Below are positions 17,252-25,609 of a stretch of 64,000 bases of DNA, piece after piece. The translations under genes and the position numbers were made by a program. The DNA is from SHWB01 sp050246875 (GTDB lineage Bacteria; Pseudomonadota; Alphaproteobacteria; UBA6615). The stretch covers positions 396,498 to 460,497 of the forward strand of contig JBFWVF010000002.1 of the NCBI GenBank assembly GCA_050246875.1, read 5' to 3'. The notes beneath the pieces were generated by a model. That model had not been told where the DNA came from, ran no database searches, and worked only from the letters and a program-made list of their open reading frames with translations. Each line of letters opens with the position of its first letter. The first letter of the stretch is position 1.

Positions 17252-17905
17252 TCAGGTGAGCGGCGAGAACTCGGTCGGCAGCAGGATGTGCGACTCCTGC
17301 TGGATGATGCGATCGAAGTTGCTCGCCCGCAGCTGCTTGAAGCCGTCGTCGTCGCGCGTCGCGGCGAACAGCCGCTGGCGCTCGTCGAGCCCCTTCCAGC
17401 GCAGATAGATGATGGCCTGGTTCAGCGTGCCGATGTCGACCGTGAACAGGCCGACCAGCTCGAAACCGCAGCGCTTGAAGGCGGGTACCGCGGTGGTGCG
17501 GAAATCCGCGACGTAGCCGGCGAGCTGGCCGGGGCGGAAGGTGTAGGTGCGCCGTTCGTAGACGCCCTTGCCGCTGACGCTCGGCGGCGTCATCTGCATC
17601 GGCGAGAAATCGGTCGGCACCATCAACCGGTTCTGCTGCGCCAGCACGCGGCCGCGACCGCCGGCGACATAGGCCTTCCAGTCGGGGTCGGCATCGCGCT
17701 CGGCGCGCTTGGTCTCGCGCTCCGCCGGGTCGTGCCAGGCCCACAGGTGGACGTACTGGTTGAGCGTGCCGGAATTGGTGGTGAAGGCGCCGAGCAGGCG
17801 TGCGCCATGCTTCTTCTGCAGCGCCTGTCCGGAGTCGCGGCTGGCGGCGAGATAGTCGGCGACGTGCATCACGTCGAGGGTATAGCTGCGTTCGTCGATA
17901 ACCAT
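17252..17905 (-). CDS. NIPSNAP family protein, type A (copy 2)
   Basis: 217 residues made of two NIPSNAP-type ferredoxin-like repeats. The first starts MVIDERSYTLDVMHVADYL and ends VPTDFSPMQM; the second starts YERRTYTFRPGQLAGYV and ends LPTEFSPLT. NIPSNAP domains form dimeric alpha/beta barrels and are often linked to aromatic or haem-related catabolism; the substrate is unknown. It is closest to the gene at 18710-19366 (shared MVIDER start and TLNQYVHLWAW). Last of four tandem NIPSNAP genes on this strand. Confidence 0.85.
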   Translation of the reverse strand: MVIDERSYTLDVMHVADYLAASRDSGQALQKKHGARLLGAFTTNSGTLNQYVHLWAWHDPAERETKRAERDADPDWKAYVAGGRGRVLAQQNRLMVPTDFSPMQMTPPSVSGKGVYERRTYTFRPGQLAGYVADFRTTAVPAFKRCGFELVGLFTVDIGTLNQAIIYLRWKGLDERQRLFAATRDDDGFKQLRASNFDRIIQQESHILLPTEFSPLT

Positions 17906-17968
17906 TGCGATCTGCTCCCTGTCGCGCGGCCAGCCCGGGGGCGGCGCGCGGAATGTCGATTGGTGCGC

Positions 17969-18622
17969 CTACTGCATCGGCGAGAAGTCGACCGGCTGCA
18001 TCAGCCGCGTATCCTGCTGCAGGACGCGCGGGCCATTCTCCTTGCGGTAGGCCGCCCAGTCGGCGTTGCCGGCCAGCTTGGCCTGCGCCGCGAGGCGCGC
18101 GTCGAGGCTCGGCCAGCGCCAGATGTGGACGACCTGGTTGATCTCGCCGGTATCGACCGAGAAGAAGCCGACCAGCGTGTTGCCGACGGACTGCAGCGCC
18201 GGCAGGGCCAGCTTCTCGAAGGCCGCGGCGTAGGCCGGCACGCTGTCGCGGATGATGTAGGAGCGCTCCTCGTAGATGCCCTTGCCTTCCCATTTCGGCA
18301 GCGGTCCGTTGCCCATGGGCGAGAACTTCGTCGGCACGAGGAAGCGCGTGTGCTGACGGTAGAAGCGACCGGGATTGGTCTTCACGTAGACGGCCCAGTC
18401 GGGGTCGCTGGTGAACGCCTTGCGGGTGTTCTCGCGGTCGCCGGCGCCGTCGTAGAGCCAGTAGTGGACCGCCTGGTTCAGCGTGCCCGAAATGGTCATG
18501 AAATAGCCCTGCAGGCGGCCGCCATGGCGCAACTGCACGGGAAGCCCGAGCTTGGGGTAGTCGACGAGGAAATCGGCCACCCGGTTTGGATAGAGCTGAT
18601 AGGTACGCGCATCGATCATCAT
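17969..18622 (-). CDS. NIPSNAP family protein, type B (copy 2)
   Basis: 217 residues, two NIPSNAP repeats. N-terminus MMIDARTYQLYPNRVADFL and body TISGTLNQAVHYWLYDGAG are nearly identical to the gene at 19387-20040 and clearly different from the type A neighbours. Repeat 1 ends LVPTKFSPMG and repeat 2 ends MQPVDFSPMQ. The extra central segment NGPLPKWEGKGIYEERSY links the repeats. Function is inferred only from family. It is likely co-transcribed with the flanking type A genes. Confidence 0.85.
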   Translation of the reverse strand: MMIDARTYQLYPNRVADFLVDYPKLGLPVQLRHGGRLQGYFMTISGTLNQAVHYWLYDGAGDRENTRKAFTSDPDWAVYVKTNPGRFYRQHTRFLVPTKFSPMGNGPLPKWEGKGIYEERSYIIRDSVPAYAAAFEKLALPALQSVGNTLVGFFSVDTGEINQVVHIWRWPSLDARLAAQAKLAGNADWAAYRKENGPRVLQQDTRLMQPVDFSPMQ

Positions 18623-18709
18623 GTCGGGGTCTCCTCCCGTCCGCCTCGCGGGGCGGTTCCGGATACGGTTTAGCTTCTGGAGCGGTGCGGGGGAAGCCGC
18701 GCCGGAGCC

Positions 18710-19366
18710 TCAGTGCAGGGGCGAGTAGTCGGTGGGCACGAGAAAGCGCGATTCCTGCTGGACGATGCGCGCCTGGTTGGCCGCGAGGTACGCCTGCCAG
18801 TCCGTGCAGGCGGCGGCCCGCCGATAGGCCTCCTGGCGGGCGTCGAGGGACGGCCAGCGGTTCATGAACACGACCTGGTTGAGCGTGCCGATGTCGACGG
18901 TGAAGTAGCCGACCATGGCGAAGCCGAGCGCGGCATAGACCGGCATCGCCTTCTCGCGGAAGGTCTCGACGAAGGCGGCGAGATTGCCCGGGTGCAGCGT
19001 GTAGGTGCGTTCCTCGAAGGCCATCGCATGGTCGGGGAAAACCGGGCCGGCCATCTGCGTCGGCGAGAAGGCAGTCGGCACGAGCAGGCGGCTCTCCTGG
19101 TGGACCGCCCGTACGCGGCTGCCGGCGGCGTAGTCGATCCATTCCGGATCGGCGTCGCGGCGCGCACGCACCAGTTCGCGTTCGCGCGCGTCTTCCCAGG
19201 CCCACAGGTGGACATACTGGTTGAGCGTCGCCGTCGTCGTGGTGAAGGCGCCGAGCAGGCGCGCCCCGTAGCGGCGCTCGATCGGCTGGGCGATCCGGCC
19301 GCAGTTGGCGACGTAAGCGGCGATGTGCTCGGGCAGGATCGTATAGCAGCGTTCGTCGATGACCAT
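18710..19366 (-). CDS. NIPSNAP family protein, type A (copy 1)
   Basis: 218 residues. It starts MVIDERCYTILPEHIAAYV; the longer open frame upstream is a read-through of the previous gene's other frame. Two NIPSNAP repeats, ending LVPTAFSPTQM and LVPTDYSPLH. Strong similarity to the protein at 17252-17905 (TLNQYVHLWAWEDARERE; LNQVVFMNRWPSLDARQ) marks it as the other member of a duplicated pair. It lies 20 bases after the type B copy 1 gene. Confidence 0.85.
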   Translation of the reverse strand: MVIDERCYTILPEHIAAYVANCGRIAQPIERRYGARLLGAFTTTTATLNQYVHLWAWEDARERELVRARRDADPEWIDYAAGSRVRAVHQESRLLVPTAFSPTQMAGPVFPDHAMAFEERTYTLHPGNLAAFVETFREKAMPVYAALGFAMVGYFTVDIGTLNQVVFMNRWPSLDARQEAYRRAAACTDWQAYLAANQARIVQQESRFLVPTDYSPLH

Positions 19367-19386
19367 CGTCGGGCTCCGGATGGTGG

Positions 19387-20040
19387 CTACTGCATGGGCG
19401 AAAAATCGGTCGGCACCATGAGCCGGACGTTCTGGTAGAGCGATTTCGGCGCGTTCATGGCCCGCAGCTCCGGCCATCCCGGCTGCGACGACCAGCTGTC
19501 CATCACCTTCATGCGCTCGTCCAGTCCGTTCCAGCGCCAGACGTGGACGATCTCGCCGAGCGAGCCGGTGTCGACCGTGAACAGGCCAAGCACGTCGACC
19601 CCGCTCTTGCGCAACAGCGGCAGCGAGTTTTCGCGGAAGGACGCGACGTACTCGGCGGCCGGCACGCGCAGGTGGTAGGAGCGTTCCTCGTAGATGCCGC
19701 GCGTGCTCCGTTCGGGCAGGGCCTCGTTGCCCATCGGCAGGAACGGCACCGGCACCAGGAAGCGTGTGTCCTGGCGCACGAACCGGCCGGGATTGGTAGC
19801 GGCGTACTTCGCCCAGTCGGGATCGGAGGTGAAGGCCCTGCGGACCGCCTCGCGCTGGCCTGCGCCATCGTAGAGCCAGTAGTGGACGGCCTGGTTCAGC
19901 ACGCCGGAGATGGTCATGAAGTAGCCCATCAGGCGGCCGCCGTGGCGCTGCTGCACTGGCAGGCCGAGCCTCGGGTAGTCCGCGAGGAAGTCGGTCACCC
20001 GGCTGGGGTAGAGCTGGTAGGTGCGCGCATCGATCATCAT
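19387..20040 (-). CDS. NIPSNAP family protein, type B (copy 1)
   Basis: 217 residues and the first gene of the NIPSNAP array in the direction of transcription. MMIDARTYQLYPSRVTDFL and TISGVLNQAVHYWLYDGAG match the type B paralogue at 17969-18622 almost residue for residue. Repeat 1 ends LVPVPFLPMG, a departure from the FSPM ending of the other copies; repeat 2 ends MVPTDFSPMQ. The promoter for the array is expected in the 20041-20226 gap, which it shares with the divergent cupin gene. No clear promoter motif was found there. Confidence 0.85.
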   Translation of the reverse strand: MMIDARTYQLYPSRVTDFLADYPRLGLPVQQRHGGRLMGYFMTISGVLNQAVHYWLYDGAGQREAVRRAFTSDPDWAKYAATNPGRFVRQDTRFLVPVPFLPMGNEALPERSTRGIYEERSYHLRVPAAEYVASFRENSLPLLRKSGVDVLGLFTVDTGSLGEIVHVWRWNGLDERMKVMDSWSSQPGWPELRAMNAPKSLYQNVRLMVPTDFSPMQ

Positions 20041-20226
20041 GTCCGCCCCCCTCGCCGCCGTGTCGCCCGGCGGTGCGCTGCGACGTTAGCGGGCCAGGTT
20101 ACTTCGGCATAGGGCGATGGCGCCGCGCAGGGCCGCCATGCGCGTGGCGGGTCTTTCCCGGCGCACCGATCGGCGGCACCATGGTCGCGGCCGCCGGCGT
20201 CGCGGCCGCTGTGCCGGGAGGGCGCG

Positions 20227-20694
20227 ATGTCGAAGAAGCTGACACCGAAGAACGATCCGAACGTGCCGATGGGGCACATGTCATACGTGCACGACGACGA
20301 CCAGACGCGGGTCACCTACCACGTCATCCGCCCCGGCGAGCAGTCGGGCTGGCACGACCATACGCTCGACTACATCGGCGTCCACTTCGCCGCCTCGAAG
20401 CTGTTCGTGCAGTTCGGGGACGGCACCACCGGCACGATGCCGTCGAAGCCCGGGCATGTGAACAAGGGCAAGCGCGGCACGGTGCACAACGTCACCAATA
20501 TCGGCGACACCGACATGGTGGCCTTCGAAATCGAGTTCAAGAAGCCGGTCGCGAAGAAGGCGCCAGCGATCAAGGCGCCGGCACGCAAGACAGCCGCCCG
20601 CAAGCCTGCTGCCAAGAAGGCCGCGGCCCGCAAGACCGTTACGAAGAAGCCGACGGCCAAGCGCGCTGCGCCGCGTCGGCGGTCGCGCGCGTGA
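20227..20694 (+). CDS. Cupin-domain protein with lysine/alanine-rich histone-H1-like tail
   Basis: 155 residues in two unlike parts. Residues ~25-104 are a small cupin: WHDHTLDYIGVHF (His43, His45), the second cupin strand MPSKPGHVNKGKRGTVHNV (His77, His87), VAFEIEF. Residues ~105-155 are almost only Lys, Ala, Arg, Pro and Thr (KKAPAIKAPARKTAARKPA), like the AlgP/Hc1/H1 tails that bind DNA without sequence specificity. The ATG is preceded by GGGAGG. The stop TGA overlaps the GTG start of the lactonase gene, implying translational coupling. What the cupin binds and why it is fused to a DNA-binding-like tail are unknown. Confidence 0.8.
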   Translation: MSKKLTPKNDPNVPMGHMSYVHDDDQTRVTYHVIRPGEQSGWHDHTLDYIGVHFAASKLFVQFGDGTTGTMPSKPGHVNKGKRGTVHNVTNIGDTDMVAFEIEFKKPVAKKAPAIKAPARKTAARKPAAKKAAARKTVTKKPTAKRAAPRRRSRA

Positions 20695-21602
20695 GTGTCA
20701 GGATCGAAGTCGCGGTCGGTCCGGAAGGAACGGTCATCGGCGAGGGGCCATTCTGGTCGGCGAAGGACCAGGTCCTCTGGTGGATCGATATCAAGGCGCC
20801 GGCGATCCACCGCTACGATCCGGAAACCGGGACGGACACACGCTGGGCGATCGACGTCGAGATCGGTTCGATCTTCGAGTCGGCGCGTGGCGGACTGCCA
20901 CTGGTCGGCGGGCGTGGCGGCTTCTTCCGGTTCGACCCGGAAACGGGTGAGCTGACGCCCTGGGTTGCGGCGGCCGACGACAATCCGCTGATGCGCTTCA
21001 ACGATGGTCGTACCGACCGCCAGGGGCGGGTCTGGACCGGCACCATGCTGTGCCCCTACGGTCCGCCCACGCATTACATGGAGCGCGCGCCCGACAGCGC
21101 CCTTTGGCGTCTCGGCGCCGATGGCGTGCCGCGCCGCATGATCGAGGGCATCCGCGTGACGAACGGCTTTGCCTTTTCGCCGGATGGACGCACGATGTAC
21201 TTCGCCGACTCCCCGACGCACGAGATCGTCGCCTTCGACTACGATCCCGAAACGGGCACGCCATCGAACCGCCGTGTCTTCGCGCGCATCCCCCGCGAGC
21301 CGGGACGCGGCACGCCGGACGGTTCCACGGTCGATGCCGAAGGCTATCTCTGGAACGCCGAGTTCCGCGGCAGCCGGCTGGTGCGCTATGCGCCCGACGG
21401 TTCGGTCGATCGCACCATCATGCTGCCTGTCTCCCGGCCGGCCTGCCCGGAATTCGGCGGACCGGATCTGGCAACCCTCTATCTCACCTCGGGCAAGATC
21501 ATGCTGACCCCGGAGGAACTGGCGAAGGAGCCGCAGGCCGGCGCCCTCCTGGCGCTCGACGTCGGCGTGCGGGGCGTCGCGCCGACGCCCTGGGCGGGTT
21601 AG
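20691..21602 (+). CDS. SMP-30/gluconolactonase/LRE family protein
   Basis: 303 residues, six-bladed propeller of the SMP-30 family: metal ligand Glu in VIGEGPFW, RFNDGRTDRQGRVWTGTM (Asn/Asp region), VTNGFAFSPDGRTMYFADS and the second Asp region TPDGSTVDAEGYLWNAEF. Members hydrolyse sugar lactones such as gluconolactone or arabinolactone with a divalent metal. The GTG start at 20691 overlaps the cupin stop (GTGA), so translation is probably coupled. No signal peptide. The next gene starts after four bases, so cupin, lactonase and NHL protein form an operon. Confidence 0.87.
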   Translation: MSVRIEVAVGPEGTVIGEGPFWSAKDQVLWWIDIKAPAIHRYDPETGTDTRWAIDVEIGSIFESARGGLPLVGGRGGFFRFDPETGELTPWVAAADDNPLMRFNDGRTDRQGRVWTGTMLCPYGPPTHYMERAPDSALWRLGADGVPRRMIEGIRVTNGFAFSPDGRTMYFADSPTHEIVAFDYDPETGTPSNRRVFARIPREPGRGTPDGSTVDAEGYLWNAEFRGSRLVRYAPDGSVDRTIMLPVSRPACPEFGGPDLATLYLTSGKIMLTPEELAKEPQAGALLALDVGVRGVAPTPWAG

Positions 21603-21606
21603 GCCG

Positions 21607-22602
21607 ATGGCGAAAGGACGGCATCGCCTCGAATTCGAGGTGACAGAGGGCTGGGCCCGGGTTCCCGAGGGCTGGGCCTTCACGGAAGTCGCCGGCGTCG
21701 CCGTCGACTCGCGCGAGCGCGTGCATGTGTTCTGTCGCGGCACCCATCCCGTCGTCGTGTTCGACATGGAGGGCCGGTTCCTCAATGCCTGGGGCGACGG
21801 CATCTTTACCAACCCGCATGGCATCTACATCGACGAACGCGACCGCATCTTCCTCGTCGACAACTTCGACCACACGGTGCGGCGCTTCGATGCCGAGGGA
21901 CATCTGCAGCAGACCATCGGCGAGCCCGGTACCGCCTCCGATACAGGCTTCGAGCGCGAGCGTTCGCCCGTGCTGCACGCGGGCGGACCGTTCAACATGG
22001 TGACCAACGCCGTCACCGATGCAAACGGCGACCTCTACATCGCCGACGGCTACGGCAACGCCCGCATCCACAAGTATTCGTCGGCCGGCGAGCACCTCTT
22101 TTCCTGGGGCGAACCGGGCGGTGCTCCGGGCCAGTTTCGCCTGCCGCACGGGCTGGCCCTGGACAGCGCGGGCCGGGTCTACGTCGCCGATCGCGAGAAC
22201 TCGCGCGTGCAGATCTTTTCCGCGAAGGGCGAGCTGATCACGATCTGGGACTGGCCGAACCGGCCGGCCGACGTGTTCGTCGACCGCGACGACAATGTCT
22301 ATGTCGCGGAGATGATGATCGAACGGACCGAGCACCCGCCGCACTTCGCCGGCTGGCTGACGGCGCCGAAGCCGGGCCACGATCCGCTCGGGCGCGTCAC
22401 GGTGGCGACACCGGACGGCGAGATCGTCGCGCGCATCGGCGGCGGCGACAACCCGACCCTGCCGGGCAACTTCATCACGCCACACGGGCTCTGGGTCGAT
22501 CCGCACGGCGACCTTTATGTCGGCGAAGTGACGCGCTCGACGCGGCACATGTGGGGCGGCCTCGAACCGCGCACGTTCCAGAAGTTCAAGCGCTCGCGCT
22601 GA
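21607..22602 (+). CDS. NHL-repeat beta-propeller protein (peptidylglycine monooxygenase-like)
   Basis: 331 residues composed of NHL-type blades: VAVDSRERVHVFCRG, NPHGIYIDERDRIFLVDN, NAVTDANGDLYIADGYGNARIHKYS, LPHGLALDSAGRVYVADRENSRVQIF, FITPHGLWVDPHGDLYVGE. Related proteins are annotated as 6-bladed propellers or peptidyl-alpha-hydroxyglycine lyase-like; I cannot assign a reaction. No signal peptide, so cytosolic. It is the third gene of the cupin-lactonase-NHL operon and shares with the lactonase a propeller fold but not sequence. Confidence 0.82.
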   Translation: MAKGRHRLEFEVTEGWARVPEGWAFTEVAGVAVDSRERVHVFCRGTHPVVVFDMEGRFLNAWGDGIFTNPHGIYIDERDRIFLVDNFDHTVRRFDAEGHLQQTIGEPGTASDTGFERERSPVLHAGGPFNMVTNAVTDANGDLYIADGYGNARIHKYSSAGEHLFSWGEPGGAPGQFRLPHGLALDSAGRVYVADRENSRVQIFSAKGELITIWDWPNRPADVFVDRDDNVYVAEMMIERTEHPPHFAGWLTAPKPGHDPLGRVTVATPDGEIVARIGGGDNPTLPGNFITPHGLWVDPHGDLYVGEVTRSTRHMWGGLEPRTFQKFKRSR

Positions 22603-22719
22603 GGCGCGGCCCGAGCAGCGTCCCGTCCGGCGGATGATCCCGCCGGCCCTTCAACGAGTGCGCGGCCGCGGGTTAAGCTGCCGCCACGGCCGGCGGTTGA
22701 TCGGTGACGGGAGGGTGCG

Positions 22720-24621
22720 ATGGGGCGCTTCGAGGACATCTACCGGCATTCGCTCGCCGATCCCGAAGGCTTCTGGGGCGAAGCCGCAGGGGCGATCGAC
22801 TGGACGAAGCGCTGGGACCGCGTGCTCGACGCATCGAAGCCGCCCTTCTATCGCTGGTTCGTCGGCGCCGAGTGCAATACCTGCTGGAACGCCGTCGACC
22901 GTCACGTCGCGGCCGGTCGTGGCGAGCAGAAGGCACTGATCCACGACTCGCCGATCACCGGCACGCAGCGCACCATCACCTATCGCGCCCTGCGCGAGGC
23001 CACCGCCCGCTTCGCCGGCGCGCTGGCGGCCGAGGGGGTAGGCCGTGGCGACCGCGTCATCATCTACATGCCGATGATCATCGAGGCCGCCGTGGCGATG
23101 CTGGCCTGCGCGCGGCTCGGCGCCATTCATTCGGTCGTCTTCGGCGGGTTCGCGCCGCACGAGCTGGCGGTGCGCATCGACGATTGCGCGCCGAAAGTCA
23201 TCGTCACCGCATCCTGCGGCATCGAGCCGGGCCGCGTCATCGCTTACATGCCGCTGGTCGATGCCGCGATCGCCCAGGCCCGCCACAAGGTCGACCGCAC
23301 CATCGTCGTGCAGCGCCCCGAGCTGAGCGCGTCGCTGAAGCAAGGCCGCGACCGCGACTGGAACGAGGCCATGGCCGCGGCGAAGCCGCATGACTGCGTT
23401 TCCGTCGCCGCGACCGATCCCCTCTACATCCTCTACACCTCGGGCACCACCGGCCAGCCGAAGGGCGTGGTTCGCGACAATGGCGGCCATCTGGTGGCGC
23501 TGCACTGGTCGATGAAGCACGTCTACGACGTGAAGCCGGGGGAGGTGTTCTGGGCGGCGTCGGACATTGGTTGGGTCGTCGGCCACTCATACATTGTCTA
23601 TGCACCGCTCATCTATGGCGCCACCGGCATCATGTTCGAAGGCAAGCCGGTGGGGACACCCGACGCCGGCGTCTACTGGCGCATCATCTCGGAGCACAAG
23701 GCGGTGGCGCTGTTCACCGCGCCGACGGCGTTCCGCGCCATCAAGCGCGACGACCCCGACGGCAAGCTGATCGGCCGCTACGACATGTCCGCCTTCCGCA
23801 CGCTGTTCCTCGCCGGCGAGCGCGCCGACTCCGACACGGTGCAGTGGGCCGAGCGCGTGGTCCGCAAGCCGGTGATCGACCACTGGTGGCAGACCGAGAC
23901 GGGCTGGCCGATGGCGGCGTCCTGCGTCGGCATCGAGAAGGCGCCGGTCAAGTACGGTTCGCCCTCGCGGGCCGTGCCCGGCTACGACGTCCAGGTCATC
24001 AGCGACGGCGGCGGCGAGGCGAAGCGAGGCGAGATCGGCGCCATCGTGGTCAAGCTGCCGCTGCCGCCGGGCACGCTGCCGACGTTGTGGCAGGCCGACC
24101 AGCGCTATGTCGATTCCTACCTCGCCGACTACCCCGGCTACTACAAGACCGGCGACGCCGGCTACATCGACGAGGACGGCTACATCTACGTGATGGCGCG
24201 GATCGACGACGTCATCAACGTCGCCGGCCACCGCCTTTCGACGGGGGCGATGGAGGAGGTGCTGTCGGGCCACCGGGACGTCGCCGAGTGCGCCGTCATC
24301 GGCGTCGCCGACCAGCTCAAGGGCCAGGTGCCGGTCGGCTTTCTCGTGCTCAAGGCCGGCGTCAACCGGCCGCACGGCGAGATCGCGGCCGAAACCGTCA
24401 AAATGGTGCGGGACCAGATCGGCCCGGTTGCGGCCTTCCGCACGGCGGTCGTCGTCGACCGCCTGCCGAAGACCCGCTCGGGCAAGATTCTCCGCGGCAC
24501 CATGGTCAAGATCGCCGACGCGGAAGCCTTCAAGACCCCCGCGACCATCGACGATCCGGCCATCCTCGACGAGATCGCCGAGGCGCTGCGCGGTGCCGGC
24601 TATGCCGGGGCGGCGTCCTAG
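22720..24621 (+). CDS. prpE: Propionyl-CoA synthetase-like acyl-CoA ligase
   Basis: 633 residues of the acetyl/propionyl-CoA synthetase family. It has the ATP-binding P-loop YTSGTTGQPKGV, the PrpE-type patterns FEGKPVGTPDAGVYWRII and HWWQTETGWP, the C-terminal hinge ARIDDVINVAGHRLSTG and the acetylatable lysine in RSGKILRGTM. Short-chain acids are activated to CoA thioesters through an acyl-adenylate in the cytosol; PrpE-like wording (EGKPVGTPDAG) favours propionate over acetate. ATG follows GGGAGGG. It stands alone, 117 bases after the NHL gene. Confidence 0.88.
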   Translation: MGRFEDIYRHSLADPEGFWGEAAGAIDWTKRWDRVLDASKPPFYRWFVGAECNTCWNAVDRHVAAGRGEQKALIHDSPITGTQRTITYRALREATARFAGALAAEGVGRGDRVIIYMPMIIEAAVAMLACARLGAIHSVVFGGFAPHELAVRIDDCAPKVIVTASCGIEPGRVIAYMPLVDAAIAQARHKVDRTIVVQRPELSASLKQGRDRDWNEAMAAAKPHDCVSVAATDPLYILYTSGTTGQPKGVVRDNGGHLVALHWSMKHVYDVKPGEVFWAASDIGWVVGHSYIVYAPLIYGATGIMFEGKPVGTPDAGVYWRIISEHKAVALFTAPTAFRAIKRDDPDGKLIGRYDMSAFRTLFLAGERADSDTVQWAERVVRKPVIDHWWQTETGWPMAASCVGIEKAPVKYGSPSRAVPGYDVQVISDGGGEAKRGEIGAIVVKLPLPPGTLPTLWQADQRYVDSYLADYPGYYKTGDAGYIDEDGYIYVMARIDDVINVAGHRLSTGAMEEVLSGHRDVAECAVIGVADQLKGQVPVGFLVLKAGVNRPHGEIAAETVKMVRDQIGPVAAFRTAVVVDRLPKTRSGKILRGTMVKIADAEAFKTPATIDDPAILDEIAEALRGAGYAGAAS

Positions 24622-24744
24622 GTCGGTCCGCCGCAACCCTGCCGCTCGAATGTCGCCGAACGACCATGGCGGCGCCTTCCGGGCGCCGTCGTGGCCGGCG
24701 AACTTTGCCTCCGCTCCCGCGTTGAGGGGATGGAGGACCGTGCC

Positions 24745-24939
24745 ATGGGATCGCTGCTGCGCTTCGCTCTCGTCGTTGGCGGCCTGCCGTTGGCCCTGCT
24801 GATCGCCATGACCGTGCTGTCCGACGGGGCCCCGTTCCGTCCCTTTGCCGACCCGGCGAACCAGTTTCCTGCGACAGGCCCGGGCGCCGCGCCACCGTCT
24901 CCTGGCGCGGTGAGGGTCGCCGCGCCCGCGCGTCCCTGA
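24745..24939 (+). CDS. Small single-pass membrane protein
   Basis: 64 residues: MGSLLRFALVVGGLPLALLIAMTVL forms one membrane helix or an uncleaved signal, followed by a proline/alanine-rich tail. GGAGG sits nine bases before ATG 24745; an upstream ATG at 24730 is possible. No family recognised. It ends 12 bases before the heat-shock promoter of the Hsp20 gene, so it is not part of that unit. Confidence 0.5.
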   Translation: MGSLLRFALVVGGLPLALLIAMTVLSDGAPFRPFADPANQFPATGPGAAPPSPGAVRVAAPARP

Positions 24940-24950
24940 GCCGGCCACGG

Positions 24951-24980
24951 GTTGACACGATTGCCCGCTCCCCCCATTTG
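24951..24980 (+). promoter_or_regulatory. Sigma-32 (RpoH)-like promoter for hsp20
   Basis: TTGACA at 24952-24957 and CCCCATTT at 24972-24979 are 14 bases apart. The -10 matches the heat-shock sigma consensus CCCCATNT and the spacing fits sigma-32, with a CTTGAAA-like -35. It lies about 125 bases upstream of the Hsp20 start, leaving a long leader. Confidence 0.75.
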
Positions 24981-25059
24981 AGTGAGGACGGCGGCGGCCA
25001 AGGGGCGCCGCCCGTTACGGGGGCCGCAAGGACCCGGAAAACCCCGTCGGAAGCGTCCG

Positions 25060-25103
25060 ACACGCCTCCGGCGGGCCTGACTCGCTCGTGGGAGGGGTTT
25101 GGA
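25060..25103 (+). promoter_or_regulatory. Possible RNA thermometer (ROSE-like) before hsp20
   Basis: In the leader, CCTCC at 25065-25069 can pair with the ribosome-binding site GGAGG at 25091-25095, and TCGCT (25082-25086) fits the UYGCU core known from ROSE thermometers of alphaproteobacterial small heat-shock genes. Structure was judged by eye only. Confidence 0.4.
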
Positions 25104-25559
25104 ATGTCCCGTCTGTCGCTGCTCAACAGCCCCCTGCTGCTCGGTTTCGACGAGTTCGAGCGTACGCTGGAGCGTATCGCCAAGTCCTCGGCCGACGGCT
25201 ATCCGCCCTACAACATCGAGCAGGTCGGCGACGACCGCCTGCGCATCACGCTGGCGGTGGCCGGCTTCGACATGGGCGACCTCGACATCCAGATCGAGGA
25301 CAACCAGTTGCTCATCCGCGGCAAGCAGGCCGACGACGGCGTCGAGCGCATTTACCTGCACCGCGGCATCGCCACGCGGCAGTTCCAGCGCTCCTTCGTG
25401 CTCGCCGAAGGCATAGAAGTTGCAGGCGCTACTCTGGACAACGGCCTGCTGCACGTCGATCTGGTGCGGCCGAAGCCGCAGAAGAATGTCCGCTCGGTCC
25501 GCATACAGCCGGCGGGCGGCAGCGGGCGGAAGACGATCGACGCGAAGGCGGGCGATTGA
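25104..25559 (+). CDS. Small heat-shock protein, Hsp20/IbpA type
   Basis: 151 residues. N-terminal arm MSRLSLLNSPLLLGFDEFERTL is typical of IbpA-type alphaproteobacterial sHsps. The alpha-crystallin domain runs ~38-130 (YNIEQVGDDRLRITLAVAGF, LLIRGKQ, YLHRGIATRQFQRSFVLAEGIEV with A-T-L-D-NGLLHVDL). ATP-independent holdase that protects unfolded proteins in the cytosol. The ATG at 25104 has GGAGG eight bases upstream; the longer frame extends through the leader and is not used. Regulation is probably by the sigma-32-like promoter and perhaps an RNA thermometer. Confidence 0.93.
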   Translation: MSRLSLLNSPLLLGFDEFERTLERIAKSSADGYPPYNIEQVGDDRLRITLAVAGFDMGDLDIQIEDNQLLIRGKQADDGVERIYLHRGIATRQFQRSFVLAEGIEVAGATLDNGLLHVDLVRPKPQKNVRSVRIQPAGGSGRKTIDAKAGD

Positions 25560-25609
25560 AGGCAGACGGGTCGCCGCTCCGGGGCCCGGCAAACAGGAGG
25601 CCGTTCGTC

